This document shows, one piece after another, positions 25,296-34,958 of a stretch of DNA of 64,000 nt (its first letter is position 1; every line of letters starts with the position of its first letter). The notes below the pieces were generated by a model. That model did no database searches. It worked only from the letters and a program-made list of their open reading frames with translations, and was not told the DNA's origin. Both the position numbers and the translations under genes were made by a program. Origin of the DNA: Cycas panzhihuaensis. Its lineage: Eukaryota; Cycadophyta. The stretch spans positions 24,435,741 to 24,499,740 of the forward strand of contig CM041465.1 of assembly GCA_023213395.1 (NCBI GenBank). Direction: 5' to 3'.

Positions 25296-26079
25296 GCTGG
25301 ACTCAAGAAGCCTCTCAAGACCTCACAATGATGTGAGGCACCACCTCAAACTAAAGAGACCAAACCACAACCATCCACTAGGTCCTCTTCTTACCCGACT
25401 GAGAAGACCCTAGATCCAATCACTTTTTCCATACGTTCATTTGAACATATGATGAAGGAACTTAAACTGCAAGCTCCTTTATCACCTACTTCCAACAAAC
25501 AAATCCAATAAGCTACTCAAGCTGCCCTCCCTAGGAATGGCAACACCCAGTCCCCTCAAGCAAGGAAGCTAGATTCCTCACTTGAGAAGAAGTGGTGTTC
25601 CATTCATGGGAAGTGTTTCCATGACGACTCACGTTATCGGGCTCAGCATCATAGGGATGCCCCACAACGTGACTCATCTCCTAAATGGGCCTCAAGGACC
25701 AACCTAGACCAATCGGTCCATAAGGATCCGTTCCCCAAACATGGGGAACGTGATCATAATACTCAACCCAAAAACACCCGAAACCGAGGAAGATCCCTGA
25801 ATTCTCGTCCTTCCCACGATAAGAGGAAGGGTGCTTAGGATTTATATTCTTCTTTGCGTTCCCCTGACCGATGCACTCCCTCACCTTCATGGTCCCAGAA
25901 TAAGGGAAAGAAGGTAATCCAAATGCTTGAGGCTACCCCCTTATATGCCCTTACTCGGTCTCAAGCCACTAAAGAGACCGCTGGTGCCTCTTCTTCTGCT
26001 CCACACTCTGATCCTCTTCCAGAAATCCCATTACTTCCCAAGACCATTCCCGTACATCCTGGTTGTTACGATTTTTGAA

Positions 26080-26620
26080 GGGTGCTTACCCAACCTACTG
26101 TGAAGGGGAAGCCTTTCTCTATTGTTGATGAGCTCCACACTGTCACTACAGGGATGTCCTTAATGGATGTCTTGAGGAGTTGTCCCAAACAACAAACTCT
26201 CCTTTTGGAAGCTTTAGGGTCGAATGACGTACCTATTCATGCTTTGAGTACTACCTAAATCCATGAGCCTGTCACTTCTTTTGACCCTAAAGACCTTCCC
26301 CCTGCTTGTGAAAGGGAATGGCAATGGAACTTCCCTTTCACCATCAATATTGACACACTTGACTATACTCTGCGAAGGACTATTATCGACAACGGTTCTT
26401 CCATTAATGCCATGCCCTTACGTGTTATGCAAGATCTTAGCATTTCTGCCTTGGAACCTATTCCATGGCGATGCCAAGGCTACGACGGTAATGAAAAGAC
26501 TCCATTGGGACCCATCTCGATCCCGCTAACTCTTGAGGATAAGACTGTCCTTGCCAACATTGTAATCCTTGATGTTAACATTGACTACAATCTTATCTTG
26601 GGTTGACCATGGATCGATCA
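26080..26620 (+). pseudogene. aspartic protease region of element C
   Basis: A pepsin-like retroviral protease region with the active-site triad read D-N-G (IIDNGSSINAMPLRVMQ, around 26382-26430) and the later hydrophobic VILDVNIDYNLILG (26562-26604). The protease would cut the gag-pol precursor. D keeps DNG; B has N-N-G, losing the catalytic Asp. Confidence 0.75.
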
Positions 26621-27689
26621 GATGGGAGCCGTGTATTCGACCCGCTAGGGGTAACTTAAGTTCGTCCATGATAAATGGATGAGGGTTGTTTCCCACGAAC
26701 ACCCGCCTATTAAATAAACCCATCCTACAAACCAAGCAAGCCATGGCCATACGAAGGGGGACAAAGGCCCTTCTACTCACGCCTTGACTTGCTCTGTCAG
26801 TATACCCAATTCATCCCATTTTGAAGAAGACCCTACATCTTCTTCCTCTAGTCTTACTTGCTTTGCTCCTATCGGTGTTGGGAGCTACGGGTACCTTACC
26901 TTGTTCAGTGATGATGAGTCCCATGGTAAGGATGAGGACTTTCCTCACCCTGTTTCTTTCCTCTGCACTAGTAGGATGCGCCCTTCTCGTTCTAGGTCCC
27001 AGCTTAGAACCCCTTTCATTGAAGAGACTAGTCACCCCCTTGCGTCGCATGTCATTGCATGTATTGACCCACAGCTCATTGATTCTTCCTCTCTGTCACC
27101 CCTTGCAGGTGATGGTCTCAAGGAACTTCCTTTTGCTCCTTATGAGGAGCCCCTTCCTGACTCCCTCTTAGAGTCTTTCGAGGAGGTTGGACAGCCTGAT
27201 GACCACCATGGTCCCGTTGTTCCCACTTTCTCTAGCACTTCATCTTTTCGAGGTAAGGTCATCCATGGGGTGGATTACTTCGAAGATGATGAAGCCTTGC
27301 TTAAGCACTTAGCGGGCTCTGCGCCCAACTTTCCTTTTGGTCACCATAGGCTTGGCCACTAGAAGATCCTAGCAATTGGGTCCACACTCACTAACCCAAT
27401 TCCATCCCCTATTCCATCTCTTCTTATTGACCTTGCCCCTCTTCATTTCGAGGAGGGGAATGCCATGTGTATTGGGGTGATCCAAGACATAGTCTTAGCC
27501 CCGGGTAAGGTCATTAAGGTGGGGGCAAAATGCTCTCTTGATGAGGTAAGGGAATATTCCCTTTTATTCCAATAGTTTCGGGGTGTCTTTGCATGGGATT
27601 ATTCTGACATGAAGGGAATTGACCCCTCTATCATCACCCATAATCTCACTACCATTCTTGGCACCTGGCCCATGCGCCAGAAGCAGTGT

Positions 27690-28820
27690 CCTCTCCACCC
27701 TAAACTCTCAGCTGCTATCAAGATAGAGGTCAAGAAGCTTTTGGGCGCTAGGCTTATTACTTCTATCAACTACCCTAAATGGGTATCCAACATTGTTCCC
27801 ATTGCTAAAAGGAATGGGACTATCTAGATATGCGTTGATTTCTGTGATATCAATAACATGTGTCCTAAGGATAACTTTCCACTCCCTTTCATCGATCAAA
27901 TCATTAATTAAACTGTCAGGTTTGAGGTTATGTCCCTCATGGACAGCTTCTCTGGCTATAATCAGATTCAAATCTCTCTTGAAGACTGCCACAAGATGGC
28001 CTTCACCACCCCGTGGGGTACCTTTGCCTATAAGGTAATGCCCTTCAGTCTAAAAAATGCAGGCACTACTTACTAAAGGGCGATGCATTTTATCTTCCAC
28101 GACCTCATCGATGACACGTTGGAGGTCTTTATGGACGACATGATGGGTCTTTTGCATGTTGGGGCCCATCATCCCTTGGACTTGCTGACTATCTTCACAT
28201 GGTTCTGCAAGTACCATGTAAGCCTAAACACACTTAAATGTGTGTTTGCCATTACCTCTGGAAAACTCCTTGGATTTCTTATATCAAAACAAGGAATTTA
28301 GATTGACCCTGACAAAGTCAAGGTAATCCTTAATATGCCGCCTCTTAGAACTCAATGATAGATCAAGTTGTTTCTAGGTAGGCTTGGTTTCCTCAAGCAC
28401 TTCCTGGAAGACTTTGCCATGAGTACCAAACCCCTGACTAACCTATTGAAGAAGGGAGCACCATTTGTTTGGTCTAATAAGGCCCAAAAAGCCTTCGAAG
28501 GACTTAATAAAGCCCTTGCTTCCACTCCTACATTGGCGCCCCCTTATTTCGATAGGCCTTTCATTCTTTACACCTCGACGACTAATGAATCCTTGGGCAC
28601 TATGTTGGCTCAGGAGGATAATTCAAGAGTTGAGAGAGTCATTTACTTTATCAGCCGCACCCTTGTGGCCGCTGAACTCAACTACTCTCTGGCTAAGAAG
28701 GAATGTCTCTCCTTAGTTCATGCAACCAAGAAGTTTAGAAATTACTTGCTCGGTAATACTACTAAGGTGATCGTCCAGTCTGATCCCTTGCGATATCTAC
28801 TTACTCGTTTAGACCTGACT
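27690..28820 (+). pseudogene. reverse transcriptase and RNase H of element C
   Basis: RT motifs: KWVSNIVPIAKRNG, NNMCPKDNFPLPFID, LMDSFSGYNQIQI and VFMDDMMGL. The RT-RNase H connection follows: LGRLGFLKHFL, ALASTPTLAPPYFDRPFILY. RNase H: VIYFISRTLVAAELNYSLAK and TKVIVQSDPLRYLL. The 294-codon open stretch 28368-29252 covers connection, RNase H and the start of integrase. The first RNase H Asp appears replaced in C (TSTTNES) while D keeps TSDTDES. Confidence 0.88.
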
Positions 28821-29189
28821 GGTAGGGCTGGCCGTTGGGTCGTCCTACTTCAGGAGTTCGATCTCCATATCGTTAATAGGAAATTGAAGAAGGGGATGGT
28901 TGTAGTTGAGCAACTCGCAGATGCCCCTATCCCTAACTCGCTCGATGCCCCTGTTGATGATTCTCTTCCTGATGAGTCTATCTTGACCATTCAGGTATCC
29001 CTCCCCATCCACTCATTGACAATGAGTGGTACGATAACATCATGCGGTACCTCACACAGTAGCAGTACCACCCTGAAGCTAGTAGTAAGATTAGATCTCG
29101 CATCTGGACTTCTGCTAGGCAATACTTCCTCATGGATGAAGTATTGTACAAGAGGTCTTTCGATGGGGTCTTCCTCTGCTACATCACCA

Positions 29190-30258
29190 CCGATGAAGCA
29201 AACCAAATACTCCGCGAATGCCACCATGGCATTTGCGGGGGCCAATCCATGACCCAGAGGATCCTCTGTATGGGTTATTATTAGCCGTCCCTCTTCAAGG
29301 ATGCCTATACCTTTGCCTTGAGGTGTCGATGATGCCAAGAACACACTAACATCTCCCATGTGCCTTCTGAGGCCCTGCATCCTATCATATCTCCATGGCC
29401 TTTCACTCAATGGGGTGTAGACCTCATCAGGGCTATATCCCCACCTTTCTCATCATAGCACAAGTTTATCTTGACTGCCATGGAATACTTTACTAAATAG
29501 GTAGAATCCATCCCTCTAGTTACTACCCTTGGTAAGACGATAGCTACTTTCATTTACCAGCACATCATTTGCTGCTTTGGGATTCCTGATGTTTTGGTTA
29601 CTGACAACAGAACCCCCTTTTGTAACAAGGAGATGGATGAGATTTGTGAGAAATTTAAAATCTCTCACAAAACTTCCTCTCCTTATTACCCCCAGGCAAA
29701 TGATCAAGTGGAGTCGTTCAACAAGACTCTCGTTAATATTCTAAAGAAAATTGTCACTCAGTCTCAAAGGAACTGGCACCTTTAGCTCCCTTATGCCTTG
29801 TGGGCTTACTGTACCCTATCTGTGCTGCTACGGGAATGACTCCGTTCTTCTTGGTTTATAGGACCGAGGCGGTACTCCCGTTGGAAGTGGAGATTCCCTC
29901 TTTATGAGTTTCTCTTCGAGGTCTCATCGATGAGGAGTCGATCCGTCATGTTTGCCTCCTAGACCTTGAAACCTTGGATGAGAGACGTCTAGGCACCTAC
30001 CAGGCTAACCTCGCATCCAAAGCCCACTCACAAAGGACCTACAATAAACATCTTCATCCTCATCCTTTGTTTCCTGGGGACCACATCCTTAAATTGGAAT
30101 ATCTTCACGATCGCTTGACTAAATTTGGACCCAAATGGGTTGGCCCCTTTGTCATTCTCGAGAGCCTTGATAATGACGCTTATAGGATCACTACCTTAGA
30201 GGGTCTTAAGTTTGAGAAAGCTATTAACGGGAAATTCCTCAAGAAATTCTACACATGA
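29190..30258 (+). pseudogene. integrase of element C
   Basis: The zinc-binding N-terminus is recognisable (CHHGICGG near 29219, then CRxCQ near 29325). Catalytic residues are Asp in WGVDLI (about 29412-29430), Asp in VLVTDNRTPF (about 29592-29620) and Glu in NDQVESFN (about 29700-29722). The C-terminal part has FPGDHILKLEYLHDRL and WVGPFVILE. Stops and two frame changes inactivate it. There is no chromodomain. Confidence 0.85.
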
Positions 30259-30959
30259 CCTCGTCGTCACCTTATTCATGATCTGAAATAATCTTAAACT
30301 ACCATCTTAAGTTCATTCCCATTCCTCCTAGCCACGGGTAGAATGACAACTTAAGATGGCCTCTTTCGTTTCCTTCTGGTTCTTTCTGTGGAGCCCTTGT
30401 TTCCATTTTCCTTGGGACCTTGTCCTCCTATTTGGGCATCCCCTAATTAGGACGACACTCTAGAGTATCGTCACTCCCATCTTGCTTGGTATTTCCTTTG
30501 CATATCTTGCTATGCTCCCATGTGGACATGCATGTCACCTTATTTCCTAGCCCACATATGTCTATCACCTCTACTTATAGTGGTAGTGTGTGCTCCTATT
30601 AGGAATATGGTCCTGCACGAAAGGAAATACACGCAACTTAAACAAATGTCATAACACAAAGCTCACACAATAATCAGCTCAATATATAACCATACATATC
30701 CTCGTGCATCCATGCACCCTCATACACACATATAAACATGTAAACAAAACATACATATCATCCATCACACATTATGATACACATCATCATATACCAAAAT
30801 GGGGTATCAATCACCCCGTATATATATATCAAAATAATCATATGTCATGTCATATAAATAGTATGGTACATCATCTATGGGAAGCCGATGTCCTTGCAGG
30901 GAGGGTACAATCATGTGTCTGTATATGGTGACTCCCTGGAGGCTTGTGCTTTTCCCTAT
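30259..30959. other. spacer between integrase and antisense gene in C
   Basis: No gene is visible. The spacer separates two converging coding regions and so should contain the 3' ends of both transcripts. Short ACATAT- and CATCAT-rich stretches lie near 30660-30860. The equivalent in B is 48890-49446. Confidence 0.5.
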
Positions 30960-31588
30960 CTAAAACAAAACATATATACTACCCTACTGCTGCCTCGCCC
31001 CTGGGGCATCATCTCCTGGTCGATGTGATCCCTCTTCTAGGGACCACATCCCTCTGAGACCCCTCCTCAGTCTCTGTGAGCTCCCCGCCTTGCTCCCCTC
31101 ATCTCATGGCCTCCTTGGGGTCGTTGCTAGTGTATGAGTCTGTGTCCTGCTCTGCGCTAACCTTGATGCCATGTCCTCTATCAATCGATCGTATCGGGCC
31201 TAGATATAATCCCGCTCCATCTCTATGAGGTGAAGACTCTCCTCCATCCCCTAGAGGCACTCCTCCATAACTGCTATTCGGATATGGCTTCTCATATCCC
31301 CTCTGGCTCCTCCTTGAGCCTCCAATGCCTACACCCAAATCTACAGAGCACCCCTCTCGTCTCGGATGGTGTCTATCTTTACCTGTTGTCATCTCGCACA
31401 TAGCTTATGCTCCTAGGACTCCATGACCCATATATCTCTCGCCCATATCAATGGGGCGAATGCTATCGTGTGGCTGCCTGCCAATCTAGGCTCATCGCTA
31501 GCCTGGATGGGAGGTTGTCCCTCTGCGTAGGCCTGAGGGAAGATCTCTCAGACTACTGCCTCCACCAGCCTCTGAATATCTACCATAC

Positions 31589-31700
31589 CTACAAATCCAA
31601 CATGTCATGTATTAGTACATTTCTATGCGTGTATCAAACCAAAATCAAACTATGTATGCGTCTGGCAATCAAACAATGATAGGAGAAGGTCATGTCTCAC
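31589..31700 (-). other. intron 2 of the antisense gene in C
   Basis: 112 nt, donor CAG/GTGAGA and acceptor GGATTTGTAG/G. The equivalent in B is 50237-50130 (108 nt) with donor CAG/GTGAGA and acceptor GGATTTACAG/G. In both, removal restores the same phase (one base before, two after the junction). Confidence 0.65.
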
Positions 31701-32919
31701 CTGGTGCAATTGTCAGCTCCTCTACTCAGGCGATCATCTTTGTCTTGAGAACTCTACTAGCTGTAGGTACCTCCTCCTCCTCTGGTACCTCCTCTGCCAC
31801 TGCCTCAGCTATTGGGGCATCCCTCCTCTCTGTGGCTAGTGCAGCTGCCGTCTCTTCGGATCTCCTGACGATTTGCAGCCTGTGGGCCTACGTCACTGGG
31901 CTTTTACTCTCCTCCGCAACTCCTGATGGGCCTGCCTCTCTACTTGCAGTCCCTAATGGACCTGCTCCCTTGCCTACGATCCCCGATGGACCTGCCTCTC
32001 CTACAGGTCATGATGGGCCGGCCCCATCACCTCCATCGCCACTCTCATCATCTCCTGGGGGCACTCCTGCCCCGCCTGCCTCGTCGTCATTATCCCACCT
32101 CATTGCTCTGTATGGATCTGCAATATAATCTGTCATGATGAGGAGGTCTAGTAATGTAGCCTACACCAAGTGACAGATGTGTGCCTAGTCCTCGGTCCCT
32201 CTCAACCTGGTCTTCCATCTATGGACCATTGGGGCCCACTCTGAGATGGGGTGTGCTCCCTCATTCGATGCCACTACTCCGAAGTGCTCAAAGAACCAAT
32301 ACTGTAATAACATACTATATGATAGTCCACCCTTGCCCGCTGCCCAAATAGCGTCTAGCTGTTCGACGAGGTTCACCGCTGTAAGGGTGGCCCAGTCCAT
32401 CCTCTCCCCCACCTCGCATCGGCATACTGCACCCATCTATCCTTCCAGAATTTCTCTATAGTTCTGTTTCTGGGATATCCAGAATAGAATGCACAAAGTA
32501 ATTAACTTCCTCACCCGAGGAACCCTTGACATCACCATGGTCTAGAGAGGGATCCCTTGCCTCTCCCACCTGTCTAAACCTATAAAAACCATAGATGCCT
32601 CCCTATGTGCTACCTCATTACTGGGCAGTGCTCTGAGCGTCACTGGCCTCCCTATTGCCGGTACTCCTAGTATCCTCCTCACATCCCCGGGCATCACCAA
32701 TACGTCTCCCACCTGGGGTAGATGGAAGACATGTCTCCTCCTATCACAGTGTGACACTATGTCAACTAGCAATAACTTATCTAAGGTATACTAGGGTGTC
32801 CTCGTGACATTTATTAGGCCACATCTTCATAGGATCTCCATGTCCTATTTAGTCATCATCTCTATGAAGCTCAACATAGCCATCCCTATGTTCTTGCAGT
32901 TCTCCACCGTGATCACGAC

Positions 32920-33385
32920 CTGCAAAACACCATAGAACATGTCAGAACTTGACCTGCACTCACTCCTCATCCCCTGGACTACCTCTTGGCATCACCTGAT
33001 CGAGATTTGGGGTCCTTCAGACCCCCTTTCTCCTTTTTTCTATAGTTTTGCCTTCGCATCACACCAAACTTTATAGTACCGTGGAGTTTAGCCCAGGTCC
33101 CGCGGCAAAGATCACGACACCATGATCTTTACCGCGGTGCAAATGGCACCCCCCCAAAGGGAGGGGGTTTCTACCAAAAAATTAAAAAATCATTCTCTGT
33201 GGACCACAGTCGGGCCCACTGGGACCAGGGCCGCCTAATGCCCCGGTCCTGTCTCTTTCTAGGTCCAATTTGGACCCTGAGAAGCCATTTCTCGACCATA
33301 AGGGGCCTACAAACTTCCATAAAAATAACAAAAAGCATTAAACTCTGTAGCACGAGATGGGTTGGGTTTTCAGAGGTCCACTCAC
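32920..33385 (-). other. intron 1 of the antisense gene in C
   Basis: The 5' splice site is CCA/GTGAGT and the 3' site GTTTTGCAG/G on the minus strand. B has the same donor at 51915. The intron contains a CG-rich cluster (33070-33150) resembling the LTR palindrome cluster. Whether splicing occurs is inferred from sequence only. Confidence 0.6.
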
Positions 33386-33569
33386 TGGATTTAGCCTAGC
33401 GCTCGCCATCTCATCCCCACAGTCCCAACAATTGTTCTCTGGCTCTGATCCGACGGTCCAATCTCCCTCTGCATGCCTCTGAAGTCAGGTAGTACTCCGC
33501 TACGTAAGGAAATGACTCTAGATTCGCTCGAGAGCCTGTGAAAATGAATCCTGTTTTCATCGATTTTCC

Positions 33570-33576
33570 TTATATA
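33570..33576 (-). promoter_or_regulatory. TATA box of the antisense gene in C
   Basis: TATATAA on the minus strand, 160 bp upstream of the antisense ATG. B has the identical element at 52100-52106, also about 160 bp upstream. It faces away from the archaeal-type RNase H. Confidence 0.6.
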
Positions 33577-34030
33577 GGCGGGGACCCCAACAAGCACTGT
33601 CGCCATTTTCCCTCTCGTGACAGCCCTTTGGATTGCCTCTTACCCCCGATCACCTTTGCCTTCTGGCCCTATCTCCTATTGTGCTCCCATAGCCTTCATT
33701 TCACTCTTTCTTACGAATGCATTTATGGCCCCTTGCTGACTCATGTTTTTTCACAGGGTCCTTCTGTCTTGTTTTACATGCCACTCCAATGCATACTTGA
33801 GTTTATACTCGTTTGGCTCGTTTTTCCATCTTGGACTCCTTTTTGCAGCCTATTCCTACCCTTGGGGTCTTCAAAGGGAATGCTCCCCCCGTTCAGAGTC
33901 ATTCTTTGCTTTCTTAAGCAACCTTTGGCACCCCAGGGTGCCCTTTTGCCACCTGCTCTCAGTTAGTAGTAAGATAGCCTGCTCTTATCCTTGGGTAGCC
34001 TTATTTCTAGGTCCTCCTACCCTTCACAGC

Positions 34031-34040
34031 TATTTATTGC
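34031..34040 (+). promoter_or_regulatory. TATA-like element before aRNase H in C
   Basis: TATTTATTGC, 89 bp before the aRNase H ATG, inside a block conserved with B (52557-52566). It could be a core promoter for the aRNase H. A splice acceptor is an alternative, since B has a pyrimidine-rich tract ending ATTACTAG closer to the ATG. Confidence 0.35.
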
Positions 34041-34119
34041 CTACCACATGAGCCTCTTTTTACCTCAACTCTTATACTATTGCATACTTTCTCTACCGAG
34101 ACATTTCCTATCATCACCT

Positions 34120-34620
34120 ATGTCTCTCTTCATTTTTACCGACGGCGGAAGTTGTGGTAATCCCAGACCTTCTGCCGCTATATGGATTCTTCGTAGCCCT
34201 TCTGGACATGATTTTCTGTGCTCCAAAATCTTTCTTCCTGAGGCCACCAATAATGAAGCCGAGTACACGACCGTTATCGAGGCCCTCACTGATGCACTCT
34301 ATTTCCATCATGGATCTGTTGTTCTTCTTTGCGACTCCCAGATGGTGGTGTCCCATTTCACCTAGGTTTACCAAGTGTGATACCCATACTTAAGAGCCCT
34401 CACTTTAACCTCCAGATCCCTACTGGTTAATTTCTAGTCTATTGACATCTGACACATTCCTCGGGCCCTCAACGTTGAGGCAGACATCCTCGTTTGCCTC
34501 ATCCTTGAGCGCCGCCTCCCTCTTCTTGTCGATCATCCTTGAGACTTGCCCGGTCACTCTGTCACCCAAGTGTTAACTCATCAAGTAGATCACTTTATGA
34601 TCCATCGCACCTCTGAAAGC
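34120..34620 (+). pseudogene. archaeal-type RNase H (aRNase H) of element C
   Basis: A second RNase H, separate from that in pol and lying between the antisense gene and the 3' LTR. From ATG 34120: FTDGGSCGNP (first Asp), NNEAEYT (Glu), LLCDSQMVV (Asp), and HIPRALNVEAD (last Asp, about 34453-34485). All four catalytic positions are visible. The pattern is that of archaeal/plant RNase HI-like domains known in Tat elements. A stop near 34363 interrupts it. It is in a different frame from integrase and almost 3.9 kb downstream, so it needs its own message or splicing. The equivalent in B is 52635-53140. Confidence 0.85.
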
Positions 34621-34944
34621 TAGCCACTAATGAGGCTAAACTATGGTAACTGCCAGGTTTGCTCACTTACCCCTTTTTCTTAGTATCCTCATCTCTCTAC
34701 ATTTTCACGATGGGGGTAACCCCCTTATCCTTCTTAGCTTCCAGTCGATTCCTGGGTGGCACATAGGCAACCCCTATGTCGTCTCCACCCTTGTCCTCAT
34801 CTCCACGCATTCTAACACGATACTTGCTAGCACCCTTGACCCTTGTTATGATCATGATTTACATATATATATATACACGTGCTACTGATAGTTTTATTGC
34901 CAGCATTCACCATCGCACCATGCTTCCAAGCAGTGAGGCTCTAC

Positions 34945-34958
34945 TGCCCAGGGGGTAG
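34945..34958 (+). other. polypurine tract of element C
   Basis: A short purine run (CAGGGGGTAG) directly precedes the 3' LTR, in the place where plus-strand synthesis is primed. B has CCAAGGGGGCAG. Confidence 0.75.

Larger units (their letters stand above)
23817..30258 (+). pseudogene. gag-pol polyprotein of element C (decayed)
   Basis: ATG at 23817 (MRCFSRCL), stop after EKAINGKFLKKFYT at 30256-30258, about 2150 codons. Gag and protease through RNase H share one frame to about 29250; integrase has two frame changes. Domains: proline/serine-rich gag N-terminus with repeated PYG-type motifs; gag core (24800-25295); zinc knuckle near 25582-25630 (CSIHGKCFHDDSRY, last Cys lost); protease with DNGSS at 26388-26402; RT with FMDDMM near 28128-28145; RNase H about 28550-28810; integrase from about 29200. 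Numerous stops make it non-functional. Confidence 0.92.
30960..33409 (-). pseudogene. antisense spliced gene of element C, PMD-like protein
   Basis: It can be read as three exons: 33409-33386 (MASARLNP, 24 nt), 32919-31701 (1219 nt) and 31588-30960 (629 nt). Introns run 33385-32920 (GTGAGT...TTTTGCAG) and 31700-31589 (GTGAGA...TTTGTAG). The spliced length is 1872 nt, exactly 624 codons, with no frameshift; stops inside are TAG or TGA at presumed CAG, CGA or TGG sites. Exon 2 has HVFHLPQVGDVLVMPGDV and ILGVPAIGRPV, then MLLQYWFFEHFGV. This order and pattern resemble plant mobile domain (PMD) proteins or the related DUF7745. Then come an acidic segment, AGPSG repeats and, in exon 3, a coiled coil. 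Function unknown. Confidence 0.7.

Noticed and set aside
31099-31401. Minus-strand 100-codon frame in exon 3 of C
   Set aside because: It is a different frame from the one that continues exon 2 after splicing and that matches exon 3 of B.
31625-32128. Plus-strand 167-codon frame rich in Ser, Ala and Pro
   Set aside because: It is the complement of the acidic, AGPSG-repeat part of the antisense gene, whose three-exon reading is conserved in B; the plus-strand frame has no independent support.
33538-33966. Plus-strand 142-codon frame upstream of aRNase H
   Set aside because: It starts on the antisense TATA/5' region, is not conserved in frame with B and resembles no family I know.
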